From Acanthaster planci (Eukaryota > Echinodermata > Asteroidea > Valvatida > Acanthasteridae): DNA of 64,000 nt. Of this stretch, positions 1 to 13,800 are shown piece after piece. The stretch is taken from assembly GCF_001949145.1 (NCBI RefSeq), contig NW_019091356.1, forward strand, positions 1,191,212 through 1,255,211, written 5' to 3'. Under the pieces are notes generated by a model. The model ran no database searches. It saw nothing but the letters and a program-made list of their open reading frames with translations, and was not told where the DNA came from. Both the position numbers and the translations under genes were made by a program. How positions within the stretch are numbered: the stretch's first letter is position 1; every line of letters begins with the position of its first letter.

Positions 1-117
1 CAAGATTCCCTAATTCTTCGAAACTCCTCGTTCAGAAAAATACAGTTCCAATTTATTCTAAACCTTTAAGATCACACACCTTAACCAGCCTTTCTCTACT
101 TCTTTATTAACACGTAG

Positions 118-1858
<1,741 letters not shown>

Positions 1859-4482
1859 ACCAGTGAGCGAGCTCCCTTTTTTACCTGAAGAGGGGGACGT
1901 AAAGAGTTGCTCCAAGGATAAACTTTAACAGTTAAACCAATTTCGAATGATAGATTCATTAGAAATATCACGTCTTCATATCGACTCAGCATTAAACTTT
2001 AAAGTTTTCAACCTAAAAGAGCCTGGGTGGAATCCCCCTCCATTAACATTTTTCCCCGATATCGCTGCAATGCATTTTTAAGGCGTTGATCCTTTAAAAG
2101 TTTTAGAGTACCTCTTTACGGTCATTTTGACAACAATTTCGCGAAAAATCAGACAAACCGTTCTTGCGCAGTGCGCATTTTTCGGAGACGGGTCAGCCCC
2201 TCAAACATGTATACTCTTTCTACTGCATTGCTCATTTCACGCTGGCTGGCTCGCATGTAGCCATGAACGTCAAATGACCGTAACAGCAAAACCGTACGTT
2301 TGATCAAGTTCAGGCCTTGCATTTGTAATGATAAGGTGTGTCTTTACATGCATGCCAAGTTTCCAAACATTCTATATTTGTTGTTGCATTGCAGTACAAC
2401 TGATTACAACCATTTTGCACCCAGTGATATCAGTATTACTCAGTGTACAGCTTAGTTTTTGACGCTTCGTTTCGCATAAATCTTTAGTTGTTGACGGTTC
2501 GAAAATGAAGTAAAAAGGACACTTGTACCGTTTAAAAGAGACAGTCTGGGCAGCCTTATTTTGTTTCGTGATCCTGTGTGTTGATTTTGTATTTTGGTTT
2601 GATTCAAATGATTCCAGTGGCCTGACGTGACTACTTACACCATCATACTGAAAGTCTTTGAAAAAGTATCTGAAAACCCACACAAACTTTTAAGAAGTTC
2701 TTCAAAGCTGATAAATTCTAATAAAATATGATTTCCTCAACATACATACCCAACCATACGTTGGCTAAAAAATTATTTCATGTTTTTTGGGTGCATTTTA
2801 AAAGATTTCATATTCACTTCAGAAAATCCTGCCAAAATCTAAATTTCATCGGAAGTTTAAAGTGGGTGAGAAAAACGAAGATTTTTGAAACAGAAAATGG
2901 GGACTTTGATAAAATTTCACTTTAATGAAATTTGAGGTCAAATATTGCTCCAGCAATTAGGCATTCTATAAAGTGCGTTCCATTAGGGGCCGTGCCTGGT
3001 TACGGCTTATCAACAATATCGTCGCGGCAGTTCTCATACCCTGAATGTCCTCTTCCTTTTCAATGCTTAATATTCCCAAGTGCATGCACCTTTGTGCAAC
3101 GGAACAAAATTCACATTTTTGTACTCAGAAAGGAACAAGGAATCTTATGATATAGGTTTGAAGGTATCCCCTTCGAGTTCTGTATGTCAAAATAATGGAT
3201 AAAATGGGATTGGTCCATTTACTGAAAAAAATGACCAGAAACGGAGAAAAGAGAAAAATTCTCACCGTTTGACATGCGATAACAACTTCGAGACTCTTTA
3301 CTTTCTTCTTCGGTCAATAGATGTCAGCATTTTCCGACTTAACACTCAACAGAGGGCAGTATTCTTTGAGAAACAGTAGGCATACATTTCTTGCATGTGC
3401 GTTTCGACAACTCAAATTAGCCACGCTCGGCGGTCATGTCAATAGTCACGCTCTCAATATTCTTGATTTCTGTAATTATTTCGGTATGTCTTTGCCTTTC
3501 TGTCGTAATTTTATGAGAAGGAAGCTTAATAAACTAGTTGGAGTGACTCGAAGCCGAGATAGCTCTTTGAGACAGAGTAGCAATCCTCTAAAAAAACCAC
3601 TTAGTGTTTGGCCAGAATAGGAAATGTTAATATCGCGGTACCTCTAACACTAACAGTGCTAAACATTTTCTATATTTAGGTATAATCATGTTCTGATTGC
3701 AAAGGCGCATCTAGACTGTAACTACAAAAGAAAAGTTCTGTAGGCTTTGGGAAGGAAAACACGTGTAAGTTGATATGAGAAACCACTTGTTTTGAAGTTG
3801 AACACACTTCCGGAATATCAACTTGCTTATGATTTAAGAGAGAGAGCTCAAATAAATTTGCCTATGATTATTCATACTTTATCAATGCAAATCTGTCTTG
3901 ATATGTGAGATTTATAGAAATTCCAGCCTCAAACCTCTAGAACAAACCCGCTCTCAGACGCAGTATTACAGAAATACTGAGATTAGAAATACTTGATAAT
4001 TCTCTTAATTACACATTAGATATCAGTAAATACTATGGAGATACAATCATGTTGCTTTGAGCTGCTTATTTTACTTGTTGTTTTGAAATAAAACTTGCCC
4101 CTTTTGAAAGATTAATTTAAACCGAAATAGGTAGGTCTAAATCAATCGAAGGTATTTTTTGCTAAACTTGTGTCAATCTGAATTTTACAAGGAACATGCG
4201 TGCGTCCTTAAGGGCCTTGATGGACAATCGCATTTCGTAATTTAGACTGTAGTGGTAGTCGTAAAAACTGAAAAGAAATTGTAAAAGTTAAAAATACGTT
4301 AAAAGATTAAAGTCTGCTGATTATCAACGTGTGCACAAAATTGTTGCTTTCCATAACCAGATAGCGCCACGGTGGTTTTTCTTGATTTCGTTTCCCCCTT
4401 GGTACTTAAAAACAATGCCACACCACGTGCGTGACGAGATGCAACCATGCAATTTAACAGCAACGCCCGTGGCACTTCAATT
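1859..4482. other. 3' flank and intergenic AT-rich DNA
   Basis: Cathepsin 3' flank followed by intergenic sequence. I see no conserved coding block on either strand; the open frames here are short and have no family resemblance. An AATAAA at 2720-2725 could be a distal poly(A) signal for the cathepsin gene but is 860 bases past the stop. No repeat shared with the rest of the window was spotted. Confidence 0.5.
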
Positions 4483-4489
4483 GTTTCAA

Positions 4490-4893
4490 AGTTTTATTTA
4501 AGCTATCAGAAAATAACGCACTCATTAAAACGTATCAACTGCAGAATGCCCTGAAACACAAGTTAAAAACATCAGATCAAACACTGACTAATACATGAAG
4601 AGACTTTAAGTCTAAAACGTCATCCAGTTCAATTTTAAAAAGTTACATTAAACATTTCCCTTTAACAGTGTGATTTTACAATTCACTAGATTTTAGTATC
4701 ATGCATTTCATTTTTTTTAAGTCAAAGTCTGCCGTATAATAAGTTTAAACGCAGCAACGGTCAATATAATCTTGGAGAGTAAGGGGCAAGGAAGAAGTCT
4801 TGACGGAGGGACTGGTCTCATGGTACCGATTCGCGGGGTCGAGAGAGGGTGAGGCCGCAGTCAAAGGCCAGAACTGATTTGTCTAGGAATCGG
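4490..4893 (-). CDS. Possible terminal exon and 3' UTR of the mosaic gene
   Basis: Downstream of the last EGF exon on the minus strand, an acceptor (GCTTTACAG at 4894-4902) is followed in the expected phase by two codons and TAG (4883-4885). This would close the protein as CQRPDS. An AATAAA on the minus strand lies at 4493-4498, about 390 bases on. The call rests only on phase, acceptor and poly(A) signal; no conserved coding sequence supports it, and another last exon is possible. Confidence 0.33.
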
Positions 4894-7800
4894 CTGTAAA
4901 GCTTAAAGTACTACATGTAACGAAATACTCAGCGGGTTGACTGTAATCGGCATTGTGGCATACCAACATGTGGCTTGGTATTTTCACACCCTCCCCTTCT
5001 GTGATTGGTCGTCGCCCCGCCTTCCATCCTGGCTTCACTGTCCGTTAGACGCGCATTCCCTGCGGTAGGATATTCGGTAGAAGATTCTATAGGCAGCCTC
5101 ATAACCCATTCTGCGATGCAAGCAAAATCACAAAAATAGCATCTCTTCTTGACATTATTCCAAATTTGCGCCAGCATACCAGTTTTGGGGTTGCCTCCTG
5201 TTTCGTATTGTTTTAAAGACTTAACCGACTCGACACCATAACTGCGGTAGCACTGCACCCACATGTATAGCTTGACGCGCGCGTGCATTTGGCAAATCGG
5301 GCAATGCCCTACTGGTCAAAGAAGCATGTGACACACGCACAGCACCTGTCCACGAGCGTCGCACAACCGCAGTAATGGCTTCTTGTACGGGCGATTCACA
5401 ATAGTGCGCCTCCAGGAGTTTGCAGTGTGTGGACCAATCACAAAACGCGAAATCTGTCGACAACATGCGCGTTTGGAAAAGGTCAACAGATTTCGCGCGT
5501 TGTGATTGGTCGACGCGTTACAAACTCTTGGAGGCGCACTATTGTGAATCGTACGTATTCTGGTTGTCGAATTACACAACAGGAATTGAATTTGGAGACA
5601 TTTTGATCGTCTACTGGTAAAAAATGAAAATAGGGATTATTGAATGGTTTACCTAGTCTGTGTACAAAGTAATGGTTGCCAGTAGCCACATCGCACCTTC
5701 ACAGTCCGTGCAACCGGCTTGACGTAACTCCGCTGGTAAGTGACTAACGAAGTCCGTAATTTACAGTGGTGCCTCCTCCTATAAATTTTAAACACACCAA
5801 CTAACAAACGGATTCAACCTTGAGTGTTTTTTTCCATGTTTTCATTTCAAATTTGACGCTGTGGTGTTGTGATCAACATCTTAACATGAGGTACTTCAGT
5901 TGGAGTGCGTTTCAATAGAACCCTGATATAAGTCCTCACAATGACAATTTATATATATTTTTTATTTATTCTTCCAACAGCGCATTTGGCGCCAATACGG
6001 GCGATTCACAATTGTGCGCCACCAAGACTTCCCAACGAGTTGTGATTGGCTAATGCGTCGCAGACTCTTGGGGGCGCACTATTGGGAATCGCCCTATTAT
6101 ATTACAGGACGAATCGACAGTTAAGAAGGCAATGAAGCAATGTACAATTTTAAAGGTGGGAGGAGAACCCGGATAAATATTCCTGGGGAAAACCCAGGAA
6201 TCAGGCAGGGACTGAAAACCAACCCACATGCTGACCTAGACGGGATTCAAACCCGGTTCGCAGAGGTGGAAGGCGAGGAAAGACCCACTACACCAAATTG
6301 ACTCCCCAAAATAATAAAATAATGTGTAAAAAATCTGTGTTTTGTGTTTTCATCATCTACCTGTACTAGCGCTGGGTAACACAGTTGACTCAGAGATATG
6401 TTTTTTTTTTTATGAGCGTAATCTTTTCGTGCCTTACCTACGAGATGGTCGAGTTCTTGCAAAATTTGAGGGCACTGGCGGGCTTGGCTGGTTCCCTCTG
6501 GATGCGTGATTTAAAGTTTTGGACCCTGTTGAGAATTGTGCAAAGGATGGTACCGGTGAAATACTGGCCACACTATTCATAGAGTTTAAAGGTATTGTAA
6601 ATGAAATGTACGGTCATGACTGTGTCAGCTGAGAGTCGTTGATTTTAACATAATAAATTTAAAGATGGCCCATGCAGAGAAATACCTATGGGAAGAGAAT
6701 GTATGTTGTTAAAAGACAGAGCTGGTTCAAGATCATACATTGTCATTTCGTGCTGAGAAATCAAGCTCTGATGACGCATGAGGGCGCCAGTCTAGATCGC
6801 CTAATGGCAGTTTGATCTGATTTCATTTTGTTTAAAAAAGCCCTGGATAAACGACACCAACTCCCGAGATCATTGGGAGATAGAGCCACCGGCGGCGGAG
6901 CAATTTTCGAAGGGGGGGGGGCAGTTGTTAGACCATCAGGCATCGGTCATTAATAGCTTAATCCATTGAGCTCCACCCAATTATAGGACTTGCAGAAAGT
7001 AGGGGGGGTGTAGTCCCCGGTCGAAAAAGTGGGAGGTCTCTCCCCCCCCCCGCTTCCGCCGCCAGTGGATAGAGCACCAGGCGAATCAGAAAAAAAAGGC
7101 CGGCAAAGCTCACGTACTACGTGTATTCTCAAATGATCGAAATCAAGCGCGCCCACTTGCGAAATTAAGTGCGCCCTCTGGCGTCATCAGATGTTTGTAC
7201 TAATTTTTTGTCCTCACGTCTCTGACAGAAAGCTCCTCCAAATCCGGCGGGACACGTGCAACCGTCTGGGCCAGAACAGCGCCCTCCATTTCGGCAAGTT
7301 ACGCGACAGTAAGCTAAGGAGGTAGGGTGGGGTGCGGAATAGATACAAGAGGGATGGGGAAGTAAAATAATTCGAAGCAGCTGTTCACAAATTGGAGTCG
7401 ATTCCTTTCAGCTTCGATCCTCTATTTAGGAAGGGATTGAAAGGCTATGATCGGTTCAAATAAAGGAAAACGATGAACATTTATGGGGAAGTGTTAAAAT
7501 CTCGTACAATCGTGCCAATTTGGCCAAACGTACATGTACAAGCAGTTTTGTTGGCCCATATAGTATCCAGCCTGTTTTTGTCATGAAAGCTTATCGGCAA
7601 GGTTTGTTGGACTCTACTTGATACATGATGTACATGTATGTCCACCTTTCTTCATATCAGACAGTCAATGGCTGCATCCGAATCTCTTGTCTAGAGCTAG
7701 GTCTAGGTCTTCACTCCATTAGAAATGCGTGGAGACGCGTAGACAATAGACCCAGCCGTAGCTCTGGAAGCCCGTTTCGGACATGGCCAATCTCTAATAC

Positions 7801-10800
7801 GGGCGTGTCACAATACTGCGCCTCCAAAAGTTTGCAACGCGTTGGCAAATGACAATGCACGAAATCTGCAGACCCAATGCGCGTTTGGAAAGGGTCGACA
7901 GATTTTGCTCGTTGTAATTGGCCAACGCCTCTTGGAGGCGCACTACTGTGAATCTCGCGTATTCATTCACCATTCCAACTACTTGTTCCTCACCTGGGCG
8001 AGTGGTCGGTTAAATTGTCAATTAGTCGATTGATTAATAGATGGATGGTTGCTATTGCAGCACCAGTTTTTCATCTGTCTGTGTGTTTGTCTTTATATCC
8101 CGTCCTCTGGCTGCCTGAATAACTACATTTTTGCCTCGTTAATTGGTTCCTAGTTTCTGTTTTTTTGTGGCATCACACAAACAATAGCCATTTAATTTTG
8201 AAACATACACGGTTTTCACTTGATGTCATTCGAGCTGTCTTACCTATTTGACAAGTAGGCCCTCTGTAAGCGGGTGGACAGCGGCAGAATCCAGGTCGGA
8301 CACACCTTCCTCCATTGGAACAAGCCGGTGCGCAGATTGCTAATAACGGGAATATAAAATTCATAGAGTGTCAGACAAAAATCTGTCTCGCAAGAAAGCG
8401 ACAGATATTCACGCAGGTGAACTTAATATTACTTGATTGCAGCATTGAGATCAAACCGACCCCTGGTATAAAAACCGCTGGCTTGCAGCCGTTCGTGGTT
8501 AGCATATTATTTTTTTTACCTTTCGTCGGTTGAGACATGTTGACACATCCCTTCTGGTTGCGGCTTTCTTTGGTTTCATTTTTCTATTTTGTTCATTTTT
8601 CTCCCGCGTACAATCGACAACGGCTTCAATGGAATCGGGCAGACGGGGGAAAGGTTTGAGGTTTTCTTGAGCATTTAATTACCTAAAATATATTTATTAC
8701 CTACATGACCAGGAACTTAATCGTAGAGAATGACGTCATGTCATCCTACCTTGCTCGCAGTAAGTTCCCTGGTATCCCAACCTACAAGAACACGTATTGG
8801 CGCCAATGCAGGTACCACCATTTTCGCACGGTCGACTGCAGGCAACTAATAAAGCCAGAAAGAAATCGACTTCAAAATCTGTAGGCGAATGATCCTCACT
8901 TATCAAAAAACTGTCAACAATATGGGGTTTCACAAAGCGCCTCCAAGAGACAGATGTCACACACTGTGATTGACCAGTCTCATGGGAGTTATAAGCTGCA
9001 TCCGAATCTCTCGTCTAGAGCTAGGTCTAGGTCTTCGTTCCATCCGAAATGCGTGGAGACGCGTAGACAATAGACTTAGCCGTAGCTCTGGAAGCCCGTT
9101 TCGGGCACAGCCATATTTACATTTTGCCTCACCTCTCTCACAAAGTGAACCAGTGTACATAGACGAGCATGCACATTCGTTTGGTGCAACGCAGGTCCCG
9201 CCATTTTGACATCTCGGGTTGCAGACGGCTGTTTCAAGAAAGATAAAGTGCATCATAGTTTAATTGAAACAAAAATAGTATCAATTACGCTTATGACACA
9301 CTGCGGCGCCAAGTACTGGCTTAGTAGAGTATGCATACAGGAAAAAATTAACAATTTAAATAAAATAACGAAATGGGCAACATTTGAACTCTGGTCTAGT
9401 TCGTAAGCTACTATGACGCAACATTCTGCTCTGATCAACCCCAGCGTGTAAATGAAGTTTTGACAGCTAGTGGAAAAGTCATAGGTGTCACATCTTTCCG
9501 GGCAGGAGAGCCAAGAATGATGAATCTGGGTCAACGACTCACGAGTGCATCTCGGTGGTGCAAAGCCGCTCGGGCACTGACAGTAGTTCTTGGCCACACA
9601 TTGACCCCCGTTCTGACAGGGATGACTGCACAATTCTGGGGAGACAAGTAACAAATGGCTCAAGATAACCCACTTGCACAACTTGCAAACATTACGAAGG
9701 AAGCCCTTTAACTAGATAATGATGATAAATTTGGTGGCCTTGGCAATCCGAGTGACTTAAGGCTAAAAATTTACCGGGATGTTTTCTGTTTCGTCCATTT
9801 GGGACATGATACATACCTCGTAAAATTATGCCATAAATGGATTGTTAAATGACTTATATTTGTTCGTGCTGGGTCTTCACAAACATGTCAGAGAGGGCAA
9901 GTTTTGTCAGACAAATAAAACATGGAAACAACAGGACAGCTTTCACTTGCAACAGACATAACAGCTTCTCCCTTCAGAATCCAAAGATGCCCACACTTTA
10001 CATAGACATCCCAAAATTGAAGGACAACAATGCCAAGCCTCAAACGAGGAATAAAATGTTCGATTTTACTCAGGGAATTCTCAAGGATCGTTTTCAACGG
10101 AACATTAACAAGCAAGGGGCAAAAATCACTTCGTGCTGAATTTTAAATTGATAATGCGTTACCAATTTCACAAGTATCTCCAAGGTAACCTGTAGGGCAG
10201 TTGCATTTTCTGTCCAGACCGCACACGCCACCATTCTTGCAGCTTGGGGTGCAGACATCTAAGGTGAAAAGGCCAAGAAGAATAAAGAAACGAATTTTTT
10301 ATGGGGGGGGTGGATAAGTCTCCAGATGGAACTTCTTTAAGTAGATATTTATGCTGCTTGTGTGTGTATTTATTATTGTGTTATCGTTTTTGCTGTTGGT
10401 TTTTTTTCCTCTGGTTACCATAGCAGTGCCTCCTATGGCACCTCTGTCTCTCCACCACAGTCTTCTGGCCACTCTCGCATCCTGGCACTTCTTTGTTGTC
10501 ATAGCAATAAGCCATCCTCATCTCAACCCCGTCCCCGCAAGTTCGGCTGCACATGCTCCACTCCGACCACTTCAGTGACGGTGCTGCCAAACACAAGGGA
10601 GGGAGTCGCAAACGTATGATAAAAAATCACGTGGAGGAAAGCTAGGCAATCAGCCTTTGGCAATACGGGCGATTCACAATATACAGTGCGCCACCACGAG
10701 GTTGTTGCTTTTGCGTAGTGCATTATGAAAAATGGTCGACAAGTTCCGTTTGCCGGCTACGTGCGGGGAACTTGAATCATTTCCGGTGTTTTCAGGGCAG

Positions 10801-13800
10801 TTTTAATTAATCCTCTCTGCTTTCTAAAGTATGGGATGTCCCAATCTATCAATATTCAGCAAGTTGTCTACTGAAATATGTTTAAATGCAAATCAAGCAA
10901 GGCGCTCATGTTCTGTGGACCTTAAACTTGAAAAATAGCATCTCTGTGGTAACATCTGGATGGCACACTGTATTATCAATCATCCCTTTTAAAATGGCAA
11001 GGACAGAGTTCATAATTCAATTAGTAGCTGTCGAGTGATTTGCTGAATTGGTTACTAAAGAGCCTTATACGGGTTCAAAACTCTTGCTTAGAGCACAATT
11101 CACGTTTTCCTCTTTCAATAATTCCCTCATAATTTCACATCAAAGAAAACCACAAATCTCTAAAGGGAGAAAAATTATTTCCAATTTCAACTATTTCTGT
11201 GCAATAATTCTGCACTTAGGAATTTCAAGTATGCTGGCCGGATGTCGACAAATTGTTATTCATGCGGACAAACGGCTCCAGTTTACGAGCGGTACTGATT
11301 AACGCTTTCCTGGATGGACAGCCACTTGGCATCTCAGCCCCAGTGACGGATGTTCAGACACCTACCCAATTAATGCTGCAAAGATGCTCCCGATAAGAGA
11401 ATTTTCTCTCTTCCGCAAAGAACTTGACTTTCAGTGGAAAACATTATTTGGGTCAGACTTTATACTAATCCTCTCTTAGCTGCAAGTTTCTTCTTGAATT
11501 TCCTGTACTAATTTTTCTAGGTATGTATTTTTCAAAAGTTCTGACATCGCTCCTCTAAAACGCAGTAGATATCTTAACCTCGCATAAGAAGGGAAAACAA
11601 GTTTCGATGTTCAAATGATAATGTAGCGCTTCGTCTGCAAATTGACATCAAGGTACGTAACCCAGTTGCCATTTTGTTTTACTGTAAAAGTTACGAATGT
11701 CTGGTCACTTTATAAAAAATACCACGCACCTGTCGAGATAAGGTTTACTGAGGATACTGGGTCAATGTTACCAATACAAGCACTAATTAACATTAATAGA
11801 CAAACAAGGAAAGGTACAGGAATACACAGCAAATAGCACAGACTCAGCAATGGGAGATACTTAAGAAAAAGTACAAAATTATGATCTCGTCGATTTCACC
11901 TTTGTGAATTTTGATGCTCACCTTTGCAGTCGCTTAGGTGACACGTCTGAGTCTGCGCCGTGATCCCCCGTCCAGTCTTACAGTCCAATAGTTTGGATCC
12001 CGGGCGACAGCGAGAGAAGCGATACCGAGTACCAGTGCCACACGTTCTGCTACACGTGCTCCACGTGGACCAGTTTTCTAAAACTAAAGCAACCGTAAAT
12101 CTGTTTGCGACATGATTTCAAACTATTATACTTAATCGAGAACTTCAAGTTCTAAAGTGAACAGTTTCCACAAGTAATTCACAAGCCATTTCAACTGACC
12201 CAAAGCGCCTTTAGGCAAGGTGAGCGGAGGACTTCTTCGCAATCTTAAGGTTATGAACATTTCGAAATTTATTGAGTTTGATACCTGCTTTTATCTGCTT
12301 GATACTAATAACTAGTCTTTTTTAAGTAAGATGGGTTTCTATTACCTTCATTGTTCCGCCGAATCAAATCCACTTATTATGTAAAATAATCTGATATAAC
12401 TTCTAACACTTCAAGGAGAGACCATTATCGACAGCCGCAGACAGCAGACAACGAGGCTTGACGAATACTAATGGCTCGATTAGCCCATCGTAAAATTAAC
12501 GCAAAACGCGACAGCACGCAACTGGACCAGCCGAAGTTAAAGTTGTTATTATTGTTACTGATATTCATTATTATTATTAAAATAATTGAAAAGGCTGACA
12601 GTTATTGTTAGTACTACCAGTTAGTATTACAGATAAGGAGTGAGTAACGAGTAATGATTCGGTATGATTCGATTTGATTTCGATGATTTGGTTTCCATGC
12701 AATATGTTTGTTAATCTGTCAAATCAATGGGACGGTTACGCAGACGTACCCTACGCTGCAATTTTCCAGTTCTATAGTCGAGCACCGCTAGATCAATTGC
12801 GCCTAATTTCATCCATATGAAATCAGCGCTCAAATACAAAAATCTCGAAGTTCACCTGTGTATAGGCCCAAAGAAACGAATTTCACCAGTTTAACATTTA
12901 AATTAGGAAACGATAGCACTCCTGTGGGGAACCACAAACAAGGAATCGGCTGTCTTAACGTCACCTTCTCCGGCCTCTTCATCGCTTCCCGGTTCGGCAT
13001 TGGGTAGCCGATGTCCAATTTCCCAGCTGTCCGGTCGGTGTGCACTCTCCAACCTCAACTTAATTGTTGGAGCTTTGGTGGGCTGTGTTGTCGTGGGAAC
13101 AGTTGTGGGTCCTAGTGTGGGAAGTGTTGTTAGTAGTGCAGTGGGTCTTGTGGTGGGTACTGGTATTGCCACAGGTGTAGTCCTGAGAACTGACGTGGGT
13201 TCTGTTGTTGTAGTCGTTGTTTTTATGATGTGTGTAGTCGATTCAACTGTTTTCAGATCAGTCAACGTGGTTGTTGTTTCTAAAAATTCTTTCTCAGTGA
13301 CAATATGTCCGGGTGACTCCTCATCGTAAGATCTCTTGGTTTCATGTTCAGTGTTACTTTCAGGTGTAGTTGACGGGAATGAGCCCGTGTCCCTCTCTGG
13401 CATGGGCAAAATGTCATTTCCGCTGTCAAATTTAATATCTATCGGCTCTTCCTCTATCGGGCTCGACGGATCGCCGCCGTAATTGGCCAGCGAATTTTCG
13501 AAAATTTCGACAACGAAGTCAAAATTATTTTCGTTGTACAACGGTGCTGCTGTGCTCGTCTGACCATCGGACAATCCTGGGGTGATGGGTGGAATCAACT
13601 CATGTTCTGGGGCCAGTTCGACGTCAGGTGCGCCTTGATTGGTGGATTCAACGATATCTTGGTGAAGGATGGGCGTGGTGGTTGGATCCTTTCTTGTGAT
13701 TGGAGGATCTGGCTTTGGCAGTGCGCCAGGAATCGGGATCACAAGTGGAGTGTCCATACCTCCGTGGAGATCGCCAGTTATGTTCACGGAGGGCCAAACA

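Noticed and set aside
13000-13329. Plus-strand Val/Gly/Ser-rich open frame
   Set aside because: It is the antisense shadow of the Thr/Pro-rich linker exon on the minus strand.
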